A stretch of 64,000 nucleotides of DNA from Protea cynaroides (lineage: Eukaryota; Streptophyta; Magnoliopsida; Proteales; Proteaceae), in the NCBI GenBank assembly GCA_028583415.1, contig CM053269.1, positions 49,505,322 to 49,569,321 of the forward strand, given 5' to 3'. Each line of letters begins with the position of its first letter. The first letter of the stretch is position 1. Positions 12,965 to 23,600 of this stretch are shown here, one piece after another. The translations under genes and the position numbers were made by a program. The notes below the pieces were generated by a model. It saw nothing but the letters and a program-made list of their open reading frames with translations. It had not been told where the DNA came from and did no database searches.

Positions 12965-15900
12965 TCATGTTTGCACATTGGAAGGCACTACAACAGAACC
13001 TTCAGGCAATGAAGGTGAACTCCCAGATCCATCCACAACTTCATTTTCTCTTCCTTGCATACTGATCTCACCATAGCTCCTTTTCTTTGACTTCAATGAC
13101 GAATCTAAATTATCTTTCTCCTTCTCGATCTGGGGCTGTGCATCAATATTTGTAGGAAATAATGGAGGTCCTTGGCCACTTAATTGACAGAAAACCTTTT
13201 CAACTGTTTCACTTATTTCCTTCCCCAATCCATTGTCATCCAGAATCAACTCCCATACAGCTTTAGAAGCCTTCTCAAGCACTGGAGTTCTGCATGACAT
13301 CAGCAATGTTTCAATAAAATGTCGTTTCAGTGGAAGATTTTTTTTCATTTATCTAAAAAAGGAAAAAGAAAATAAATATCTCACGAACAATGTTAAGGAA
13401 TAGGTCTCCGGGACCAAGTACCCGAAATCATCATTGTATCCTGAATTCCTGAGAATTTCAATTTCAAGATGCAATTCCAAATACCTAGAGCACGAATAAT
13501 GAAAGAGTGGATCAGCCCACTAGCATATGATGCAGACCTTGAATGCTTTTGGAAGGCCCTCAATACAATTTATCTGATGGTTAATAAGCTATCTAACACT
13601 CTTTAGTAGCACCAACTGACCCAGGGGCATTCTTTAGCCATCGAGTTAGTTAGGGGAGGTTTTACATGGTTAGCTAATAAGGGTGGTTTTGATTTGCATT
13701 TTGGACTCTTATATGTAATGTGCTGGGTATCAGACTCGATTAATTTAGTTTTTAGTCGATTACATAGGAGTTCGCACATATAAACTAGAAAGGAAAACAG
13801 AGGTGCCAGAAGTACAGTAGAATAAATGATGGAAACTGACCTGTGAACTTGAATAGAAAAGTAGAAACTAGAAGAAAGGATAGGACAGGAATCCACCTAG
13901 AGTATGAAGAGAATCCGCTCTTCCACTCAAGATGTCAAGTATCAGCATCACTCAGCATATTGGAAGGGTGGTTTTAATATACGTCTTGGAGACGTGCCGG
14001 AGATATGTAAAATACGCTAAAGATTCCCATGGAAATGCTCAAGAAACACATTTCTCCCTCAGATACCAACACTACAATGTGCTTGCTTGCTTGTGAAATT
14101 CATAACTACATCCGAGATGAACGAGCAGATGAAGAATTTGCAATACTAGGGAATGACGAAGCTACATATGTGGATGCTGGCAGTCCATCTACAGTAATAC
14201 CTCATGGGCCTAATAATCAACGTGAGCGAGAGAGAAGAACAATCTTAGGAAAGATATTGGAAATCAATTGACCAAACATGATAGGATGGAGGAGATTTGA
14301 TTTATGAACTCCTATTTTAACAATCGTAAACTATGCTCATTTGCACAATGTATGAAACACTTCCATTTATGGAGTATAGCTACTTTATGCTTCAACAAAA
14401 GCATATTACAAATCATACGGTATGGTTGACACATTGATTCATTGGGGTCTCGAATGCTCAACACAGAGTCCATGCAAACCATGTGGCTCATGCATATCCA
14501 CGTGTCTGGTTGCGTGTGCGGACGACATGTTTGCAGTCCAATTAATAGGGACCGTAGTTTATTGTATATTTTTTTGGGGTTGCACCATCATTTTGTTCAT
14601 ACGGGTTCTTCACTTCTCCTTTTAACATGCATTGTTGTTTACATTGCATGCATGAAGTAATAATTCAAACAGAATAAGTTATAAGACAAATGGTATTGTT
14701 ATTTCAGTAGTACTAACAATAATTGCAACTGTTTAAATAGAAGATGTGGAAATGAAATTCTGTATTATGGGTGTTAAGCAAGATGTCATTATGGCTTTTA
14801 TCAAAATTACTTGATATTTTTAAAGATGGAATGTAGGCAATATTGTCATGCCAATAGTACTTTATGGTAATGAATTTCATAATTTTTTTAGTTAAATGTG
14901 ATGGTAATGGAATTTTCGTAATTATTCATGTAGGGGCAAAAATGAAAATGGAATTTTTGTAATTACAGGTTCTAATGGTAAAAAATGAGACTCTAAAGTG
15001 TCTTCCAAATGATGTTTATGTTCTTTACCTGTTATAGAATCACTTCTTATCCATGTTACCATAATCTTCGGCCAAAGATCATGCTCACGGCATGGAATCG
15101 AAAAAAATACCTCTATCTCGAGAACATCCTCGCAGAACGGAAGTGCAACCAAATGCAACCATAGAAACTAGAAGAGCATAATAAAATAAGAATCCACCTA
15201 ACTAATGAACAGATCCACCCTTACACAAAGGAATCCACCTTAGCACAGCTGGAAATCCATCCAAACACACCATGATCCATATATATATATATATATATAT
15301 ATATGACCCTCTAACACTCCTAAACTGATTTGAGATTGAAACTACTACTTGGAAATAGCCAAAACAGACTAGCAATTGACACTCCTACTCAAACGAAGAC
15401 GTTAAAACCAACCCAACCATATTTCCTTGTAACTCTAGGATTCCAAATAGATTTCATTTAACAAAATAACTCCTAAACTAACAAATAAATACAAAATACA
15501 ACTGTAACTCCTACCCCTAATTTAGGCCTATTAAAGTGGCCAATTACAATGACCAAAGCCCAATAAGTGCAACCCAACCTAAAGCTTATTTACACTAACA
15601 TAAGCCCAATTCCGTATTTTCCTATCATTGTCAGGGAAACAAAATAAAACTTATCATTTGATATCGCATGGCCGTTAATAATGATAATGTTGGTTGACGT
15701 TACAAAGCTAAGAAGTAGAAAAGAAAGCACAAAACCACTCCAAACCTTAACAGAATTCTTTTTCATATCTATAAATTGGAAATAATGAAGAAAAGAGCAC
15801 CAAAACAGAAAAGGCTAGGTAATCAGGTATTGTACTTGAGAGGCAGAGTAATACAGGCATCACAAAGCACGGGTATGGAAAAAAAATCCATTCAATAGGA

Positions 15901-17797
15901 ACCATTCTTCGGATTATATGCTAAACTGGTTCAAAATCACAACCCAATCCATTTATAGATTGCATCGGGCCTCCGTCACCTTGACTTCCAACCATTCAAA
16001 GACTTTGACAATTAAATAGTAATGAACAGGTCATTTTTTGGCATTGGAGATCACCAAGGTGGAACGTAATCAATGGAGAATAATATCTGAGAACATTATC
16101 AAACATATAACGTATACTGTGACACAGTATGTAATTATTCAGAACAAACCATCAATCACTTCTATAATGGTAAAAGTGAAGGGACACAACCATACAAGCA
16201 AAAGAAGAAAATCTTTTACTTACTCAAGCTCCCATCGAAGTGCATCAAATAGTTCCCTCTTTGTTTGTTTCTCTGCACCAGGTGTGTTTAGAACCTTACT
16301 CTGTTCCACCATTGTAAGTGTGTTATTCTTCAACTCTTCCTACAATCAGAAAAGAAATCAAGACTATATATTGATCAAGAAAACAATAAAACAAGCCAAA
16401 ACTGTATTGTCCCTAAACAAAACTAGTTCAGAATAAATTTTATCTCAAAGCTACTTGTTTCAGGTCTTCAGCCTTTTAGGGCATACCCAGTCCACGAGGC
16501 TCCCATCACTGCAGGATCTAGAGAGGGGTTAATGTAAGCAGCCTTACCCCTGCTTTGCAGAGAGGCTGTTTCCAGATTCAAACCCATGACCACCAGGTCT
16601 TCAGCCTTTTACATGAATAATGTTTTTGTATGAGTCAAAGATCAAGTTCAACTTTGGAGCAATGACCTCATACTAGAGGCATAAAATTCTTAAGGAGTAT
16701 AGCTATCTAATTAGGATTTCTAAAGGCATAAATTGTTAGTGTAATAAAATAAAATACTATTCTAACTAAGCGCTTTGACTTATCGTGTGGACTAGTGGGC
16801 TCCTAGTTAGTTTATAGTTTACTTTGTTGGTTTCATTTACCAATTACACCTATTAGCTTTCTTTTCCTATTTTGAATTTACTTTATCTTAGTTTGTAACT
16901 ACGACTCTTAACTTGAAGAGTCTTAGATCCTATCTAGTAGTTATTTTCTATTTTCTATAAATACAAACTACAAGGAGATGCTATATTCTATTTTGTTACA
17001 AAATTCTTAAGCATAACAGCTCCCTAAATAGGACTTTCTATAGCCTACTCCAAACAATTTAGAACTGGTTGATTTAGTTGATGGAACTAATGAGGAAGAT
17101 AAAATAAACACATAGTTCACACTTCACCCATATTCAAGTATATTGCCGTGAAAATCTTCTTTTTTTTTTTTTTTGGGTGAGTATTGCCATGAGAATCTTA
17201 CTAATGAAAGAAAAGCAGACCCTCTATACTTTCCATAACCCAACTTTGAGCTACAAAAAAATAGTGATCAGCCAAATTCTTCTGATCTTAATTGTGTCGT
17301 ATTCACTTCTTAATCCACTGAAGCCAAAAAATGACTTTCTCCTATACTCTCAAGTTACAGTGCAGTTTGCTATCACAAAAAATTTACGTAGTACAAATTA
17401 ATTTGGATCCACTTTCACTGCTCCAATTACATTTAATTCCAATTTTTTATGGTAGGACCAAGAAAAAAGTCAAACCGAACCAATCCAAAATTAGGGCTTT
17501 AATTTAAGAAAACTGAACAAGGAAAAACATTAAAAAAAATAAAATAAAAAAAATAATTAAAAAAAACACCTTTCGGTCTTATACAAAGTAAATGAACCAT
17601 ACTGGATCTCCATAAATTCTAAGAGGTAATCAGAAAACCCCAATCCCCACACTGAGAAAGAGAGAACAATGGCAGGGTAAAAGTTCAATTACATTAGCTT
17701 TAAGCTGATTGATTATCTTCAACCTGAGAGCATCAATTGTACCATCATTCATTAGCATCTCCAAAACAGCTTCAGGTGTCACCACTGACGAACCCAT
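12965..17797 (-). CDS. BOD1/SHG1-domain nuclear protein (COMPASS-associated type)
   Basis: Coding exons on the minus strand are 17797-17693, 16339-16224 and 13289-12965, giving a 181-residue protein with continuous frame and GT-AG borders. Residues 1-35 (exon 1) start MGSSVVTPEAVLEMLMNDGT. Exon 2 carries EELKNNTLTMVEQSKVLNTP, and exon 3 opens with TPVLEKASKAVWELIL and GLGKEISETVE. This is the plant version of the SHG1/BOD1 domain (about residues 6-110). The rest is a polar tail with a basic KSKKR cluster near residues 141-145 that could act in nuclear import. In yeast and animals this domain occurs in SET1/COMPASS histone H3K4 methyltransferase subunits and BOD1 proteins; a chromatin role here is inferred from the family. 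Introns are 1,353 and 2,934 bp and hold a SINE, a candidate solo LTR and a Harbinger remnant. The ATG is the first in frame with the domain. Confidence 0.88.
14005..14271 (+). pseudogene. PIF/Harbinger-type transposase, C-terminal remnant
   Basis: A reading frame opening with TLKIPMEMLKKHISPS and continuing LLACEIHNYIRDERADEEF resembles the C-terminal end of plant PIF/Harbinger transposases, where an (A/T)CxIHN(F/Y)IR motif follows the last catalytic residue. Just upstream the frame is broken by a stop (about 14000-14005), and the DDE catalytic core is absent. It lies inside intron 2 of the BOD1/SHG1 gene, on the opposite strand. It is a dead fragment. Confidence 0.6.
15272..15305. repeat. 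(AT)n microsatellite
   Basis: Uninterrupted AT dinucleotide run in intron 2 of the BOD1/SHG1 gene. Confidence 0.9.
16479..16593 (-). mobile_element. Au-type SINE with perfect 18-bp target-site duplication
   Basis: On the minus strand it shows the Au blocks: a GGTCATGGGTTTGAA-like B box, GAAACAGCCTCTCTGC, GGGTAAGGCTGC and the CTCGTGGACTGGG tail. It is flanked by identical copies of CAGGTCTTCAGCCTTTTA at 16461-16478 and 16594-16611. It lies in intron 1 of the BOD1/SHG1 gene. The perfect duplication points to a fairly recent insertion, although the copy lacks the 5' head. Confidence 0.85.
16734..17000 (+). mobile_element. Candidate small solo LTR
   Basis: A 267-bp block starts TGTTAGTG and ends TTGTTACA, is flanked by AAAT on both sides (16730-16733 and 17001-17004) and contains a TATA-like CTATAAATAC near its end. 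However, the flanks (about 16684-16728 and 16999-17045) also resemble each other over roughly 45 bp, so a local duplication could explain part of this. Confidence 0.35.
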
Positions 17798-20700
17798 AAT
17801 AATTCCCTACTTCTTTTGCACCTCAACACAAATATATCATGCCTGATGTTTCACCTGTAACAAGCAATTCATCATTTTTAGCAATATGACAATTATATGG
17901 GGGGAAAAAGCAATACTATTGAGACAAATATTATAGATTGTTCCTTTTGTTACATTGAGGAAGATGAAGGTCTGTAATTATTTACATAAAAGATTTTGAA
18001 AGACTAAAACATGTATCAAGTAAATTCTTCAAGGGGTAAACAAATTGTTTCAAGTAAAATCTTGAAATAAAGACCATAGAAAATAGAAAAGGAAAAAGGA
18101 GGGGGGTTCCAAAATAAAACATCTAATAATTGTAGATAGTATGTGCATTATAGGAATCTAGTGAGGGGAAATCTCCCATGCCAGACCAATCACAACACGG
18201 GAAATGGTTTAGTCAACAAAGGGGCCCACATGATCAGAGACGATAGAGTGTCAATATGGGTCCAACATGACTAGGATGTGAGAGGGCTTGAGAAAGCAAT
18301 TCCCACATTCTCAATGTCAGGATCTTTTTCCCTAAGAATTATATACAATTTCAAAATAAGAATGCAAATTAATAATCTGGAATAATTCACTATCTAAATG
18401 CCAAAAAAAAAAAAAAAATGAACAACTCACTTTAAAAAGTACACATTATGAACACCCAACATGAAACTAAGAACCCAAAATGTACTAGGGTACTGTTACA
18501 CCCCAAGTGTTATCAGACTATCTGTGTTCTACTTTGATTGATTTTGTCCGGTGGAGAGGACTGAAAAATGAAGCAAGGCATTAAAGAAATTTTTATTATA
18601 TTTAATTACTGGGAAATGTAAGAAAATGGTGGTTAGAAGTCATGTATATTAAACATTTGAGTCCTATGCTTGTTCAAATAAGGAGTCATGTTAGAGTAGG
18701 TAGAAGTATATATGTTATAAATAATTTAATGAATAAATTATGTGTGGTGATGGTGGACTTTTGTTGACATGTGGTGTTGATGTTATTTATATAGATTGTT
18801 TGGTGTTACCTTAAGCAAGAATGGTATTGGTAGACTAATGGTTTATTTTAGCATTCAAATACTTGAAACCTTAAGGTCATGGGATCAAATCTTACTAGGT
18901 TTAAGAATGAAAAATTTTATTTTTGTAATGTATCTGTGGGGCCCATCATATGTGGCCAGCCACTATTATAGGAAAATGTTATCAGTTATTTCTCTAGTCA
19001 TTTGGGTAAGGTGTAAATTTTGGATATAATGAAGGGCAATTTTGATCCCTAAAATAAAAAAGGGTACCAAGATTTGCTAAAATGTGAGTTTTGCATGTGT
19101 AGGAAAAGGAATCTCTATAAGGGTATGATGGTCCTAAAAATTTCAGTGGGTACCCTATGAAAATGGACAGCTTAATCATGCATTGGATAGTTAGTAGGGA
19201 TAAAAATGGGATTTTCATATAATGGATTTTAGAAAATTAGAATAAAGAAGAAACAACTATAAAAGAAGAAAAGGGGATTCCATCTCTACTCTTTTGGCTA
19301 GAATAGAAAACGTAAGAGGGGTTGAGAAGGGTCTTCTTGGCTCTATGAGAAGAGAAGCTTGGGCTTTCCCTTGGGTGTGGGTTTAGTGTATGATTTGAGG
19401 TTTGCAAGAAGGATTTAGATGACTATTGTGCTGCAGAGGAAGGATTACAACAAGATGAATGCTAGAAAGAGAGCATTACGAAGTGTTTGGTGCTGTAGAG
19501 AAAAGGTTCCAGCAATTTGAAGGCAAGAAGAAGAAGGAGCAAGAGAGAGTTGCAGAAAAAAAGAATTTATGGGAAGAAAGTTTAATTTTGTTGGTGAACT
19601 TGCCAATCAAGCTTTGGAAATCAGCTCCAGAAATTGTAAGGTAAGCCTCTAACTTATTCTTGAGGTAAATAATGGAATGCATGTTGTTGTAAGCCAGATT
19701 ATAAATGACATTTGGAGATTTCATGGTATTCTTGAGGTTTGGTATGATGAACAGTAAACCTGTTCATCATGTCTTCTCTCAAGAAATGGTTGGATGATGC
19801 ATTAGAATTCGGGGAAAAGTAATTTTTATAAACATTAGATGTTTGATGAGGTAATATCAGAGGTTGATAGATGCTCATGAGAGGATTGATTGTGAAGATT
19901 ACAAGAAAAACCAAGAGAAGAAGGTAATTGCAGAATTTTTAATCTTTTTGCTAAGAAAATTTTAGTAACAATGGAAATGGTAGTCTATGTTGAATGGAAA
20001 TGGACTTTGGAATGATCCAAATGATCCTAAAATCATATATGTAGATTTATTAAGGAGTTACAGACCTTGTAAAGGCCATTAAATGGAGGTTTTAATCCAA
20101 GGTTGAAGATGACCTTAGATGACCCAACCCCTTTTGGGTTAACTCGTCATGAACGGACAGGATAACCCCTGCTCAGTCCGAAGGGCGTAACTTTTCGATC
20201 ACAACTCAGAATCCATTGATTCCAGTTGCGTTGAAAAGCTATTTGAAAGGAGCACGTCCTGTGCTATAATAGGAACCAAAATTCAGACTTTCCTACCCAA
20301 AATATATGTGAAAGTCAATATAAATGATCGAAATTTTACTTTATCAGTAGTTTTAATGGTCTGGCCTATTTTGGCCTAATTTTAATTGTTTCTCATGACA
20401 TTTTTTTTCAGGGGTCTTTATTGACCTATAGAGCTTATGTGGTCCAAATTTGAAAAATTTTCATTGAGTTTTGGATACCCAGATGAATTTAATAAGAACT
20501 AAAGGTTTATCTTTTAGAAATATTGTTTACAGCATGTTATGGTGTTTAACTGTTGGAGGTTCCTACTTTAAGGACTTAAATGGGTATGAAATCAAGTCAA
20601 GAGGATTAAGGGCCTTATTAGGGTGCACTGTGGGGTGTTAGAAGAGAATTTTTTTAATTGATTCAAATCTCATATGGTTAGGTACTGTTGTTTGGACAGC

Positions 20701-21575
20701 AAAGAGAGAAGTGGGAAAAATAAGTGAATTTTAGCCCGAATGGATATTTACTTTTGATAAAAAGGTTCAGGTAAGGAAACTCAACTCCCCAATGGTTTTA
20801 ATATCATTTTTGGGGTTTGCTCAATCATGTCATAAGGAAGAAAAATTGATTTTATGGTTGTAGGGAGTGAAGGAGGTCTTATTATTGCTTCCAACTTTGC
20901 TTTTAGTTCAAAAGACTGAAAAAGGAACTTGTGACTATAAAGGTGAGTAATTAGTCTCTTGTAGTAGGCTATTACTGTATATGTATGAATGGTGTAATGG
21001 TGTGAATATCATGTTTGATAAGTGTGCTCTTTTGTATGTGAATGGATGCTATAGTAAATGAAAATGTTAGGAAAGTCATGTTAAATGAATTATTTTCAGT
21101 TTTATGAGCACAAATAAATGCAAGATATGTTATGTATGATGACAAGTTGTTGAATGCAAGGGAATGCCATGTTGAAAATGCTTTCACAGTTAATTCTATA
21201 GAATGTGTACAAGTACCATGTTATTTGGAATGGTTTTATGAAGTTTTTAAGGTAAGCGAGAATTATTATGTTTGAAGTTTACATGTATGGACAGCAACCC
21301 TTGTATAATGTATTTTTATATGTTAGAAACTACATTCATGGCCAGGTTACTTCAATGATGATGATATATATACTTAGTAGCTTCCCAACTACAAAAGAAT
21401 AAGAGGGAACAATTTAAAACAGTTTTAAACAGGTTTATTAACCAAGATGCAACTAAACACAAGTAAAATACAGCAAGAACTTATGGTCAGTAACTACTAA
21501 GTATTAACACGCAAGAAACACAAGAATGACAAGAATAAAGGAAAAACAGGGGTTCAAGTACCTATACGAATAAAA

Positions 21576-21724
21576 GTATTATGAACAAAATGGCACAAGA
21601 ACATGTTACTTCGAAAGAAAATTCCTAGAAACCAGTCTAGACATGCAAGAGTATTATGAACAGCATGACACAAGTACATGTAATATGGAAGGAGAAGTCC
21701 TAAAAAACAGTCTAGGAATACAGG
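21576..21724. repeat. Dimer of a ~75-bp repeat
   Basis: Two consecutive units both starting AGTATTATGAACA and both ending CAGTCTAG(A/G)(C/A)AT(G/A)CA-like sequence, immediately left of the 36-bp minisatellite. The units differ at roughly one base in five. Confidence 0.7.
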
Positions 21725-21742
21725 TACATCATGGTAAAGTGG

Positions 21743-22019
21743 CAAGAAACGGAAGCATCTGGTAAGCCAAACAAATGACAAGAAACGGAAGCATCCAGTG
21801 AGTCAACAAAGAGGCAAGAAACGGAAGCATCCGATGAGCCAAACAAATGACAAGAAACGAAAGAATTCGGTGAGTCAACGAAGGGGCAAGAAACGGAAGC
21901 ATCCGGTGAGTCAACGAAGGGGCAAGAAAGGGAAGCATCCGATGAGCCAAACAAATGACAAGAAACGGAAGCATCCGGTGAGTCAACCAATGGGCAAGAA
22001 ACAGAAGCATCCGGTGAGT
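21743..22019. repeat. 36-bp minisatellite, about 7.7 units
   Basis: Units begin CAAGAAACGGAAGCATCCGG and come in two forms: one ending GAGCCAAACAAATGA (A) and one ending GAGTCAACGAAGGGG (B). The order is roughly A B A B B A B B. Because 36 is divisible by three, open frames run through it on both strands (repeating Lys/Arg/Ser-rich and Asp/Ser/Val/Cys-rich motifs), but these are by-products of the repeat, not genes. Confidence 0.9.
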
Positions 22020-23390
22020 CTAGATATATTAACCGAAAGATAAGTCTTGAAAGGAAAACAGTAAACTATCAGAAAAATAGTATGCAAGTCCAGTTATATC
22101 ATGAAATGGTGAAGTGTATAGTAGAACAAGATGTGGATACATCCATTGAGCCTAAGTCAACAGCTTGTAATCAAGTCAAACAAGAACAGAAAAGGTAAAA
22201 CAACAGGAAGGGATACGACAAATAAACACAAAAACAGAAGTGGACTATAATTAAATAAACACACATATCAGTATCATGGAACTGTAAGAAAACAAGGAGG
22301 TATACATGAGTGAAAATATGATCACATTATGATACCAAGACAAGAAACAAGAATGTGAAATATTAACAAGTAAATAGCAGTTATATAAATTATAACACAA
22401 AAATGGTCACCTTGTTTCATTACATGTTTGATATGATGTTTATTGCATGTATTCCTACCAAGTTGTTAGCTATTCACTGAGTTTCGGCTCACCCCAGTTG
22501 ATTCATATGTTTTACAGGTCATTACAGCGAGTATAGGGAAGGAGATAGATGGCAGTTGAAAGTCCAAGTGGGAGATTTGTCCTCCCTTGGCAACTTTATT
22601 GTTAAAAGATATTCATGGATTTATTTCTATAAATATAGAGCCAACGTAATGTAAGGAACATTATAGCCATCAGTTATGTTAATATGTATAAGTTTAAGTC
22701 TTCCGCTGTAAGTGTTGTTAATGTCTATGTTTCATAAATGATAATGATGTTATAGCAGATATAAAAAAAAGAAGAAAAAAAATCTATACAGGGTTTTCAT
22801 GTTTGCTTGTGTATTTTTGGTCAACCAGTGATTCGTTCCCTTACCTGGGAAGGGGCTCTTACAGGTATTAAGCCCTCTTTGGTTTGATTTATATTCATAC
22901 ATCTGAGCTATTTATAAGAAGTCCACCCTCTTAGTTACTGCCTACTTCAACCCACCCGATTTTGGTTTGTTCCATAAAGACAAAGTGTATCGTCAGGTTT
23001 GCTCTCCCCGAGCCCAATTCTCAAATGGGGTACTTCGATTTAAGTTCTCAATTTTTTTTCTAATAAATGATTAGCCACAAAAGGTTTTTTTTTTTTTTTT
23101 GCTAATTTCTCCAATTTATTGCTCCTTGTTTTTTCCTCTTTTTTTTTTAAGATGAAGTTTGGAACGCATCCCTACCCGTACTAGATCATTCCCAAAAGAA
23201 AACCCAACGAAAGGAGGTATGTAACCGGAAATGGGATCGTAGTGTCCATTACAATCAACTGAAAACATCCATGTATTGCCTGAAAATTGCATGGGATCGT
23301 CTAAAACCTTTACAGAAGAAGGAAAATAAGGAATCATGATTGATCAAATCCACCAAAGGAACATTTGCAGAAACCCAACCCGAGACAGAG

Positions 23391-23395
<5 letters not shown>

Positions 23396-23439
<44 letters not shown>
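23396..23439. repeat. (GA)n microsatellite
   Basis: About 20 GA units just inside the proposed 5' UTR intron of the BOD1/SHG1 gene, directly after its donor site when read on the minus strand. Confidence 0.95.
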
Positions 23440-23440
<1 letters not shown>

Positions 23441-23444
23441 GTAC

Positions 23445-23600
23445 CTCAGACTGTGAGAAAGAGGTAGCATAGCGTGTCTCCCTCGTACCCTGTTGCAGAG
23501 AGGCAAGTGTGAAAGCGGGCTTCTCCAGTCGATGACAAGGGTTTTGCCCACTGGAACACAATAACGGATTAGAGAGAGAATATTTGCGGAAAATACCTCG
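23445..23600 (-). other. Probable 5' UTR exon of the BOD1/SHG1 gene
   Basis: On the minus strand this GC-richer block ends with a strong donor, CTGAG|GTACGT at 23445/23444. A strong acceptor, TTGTTACAG|GTGAAAC at about 17855, lies 58 bases upstream of the BOD1/SHG1 ATG. Joining them gives a 5' UTR intron of about 5.6 kb that contains the solo-LTR element. Transcript support is needed; the upper boundary is a guess. Confidence 0.4.

Larger units (their letters stand above)
18494..22863. mobile_element. 4.37-kb solo-LTR-like element (Del/Tekay-type ends)
   Basis: The block begins TGTTACACCCC and ends GGGGCTCTTACA, ends typical of Del/Tekay-class chromovirus LTRs. It is flanked by GGTAC (18489-18493) and GGTAT (22864-22868), a 5-bp target duplication with one mismatch. 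A TATA-like CTATAAAAG lies near 19257, and the 3' part has the gagtttcggctcacccca text often seen in such LTRs. No gag-pol domain is visible, so a solo LTR is the simplest reading. It contains a 36-bp minisatellite and a 75-bp dimer. It sits in the likely 5' UTR intron of the BOD1/SHG1 gene. Confidence 0.65.

Noticed and set aside
16038..16436. 132-codon plus-strand frame
   Set aside because: It lies antisense over exon 2 of the BOD1/SHG1 gene, whose frame and splice sites explain the conservation.
21743..22019. CRISPR-like array of 36-bp repeats
   Set aside because: The units are contiguous with no unique spacers, and this is a plant nuclear sequence; it is a minisatellite.
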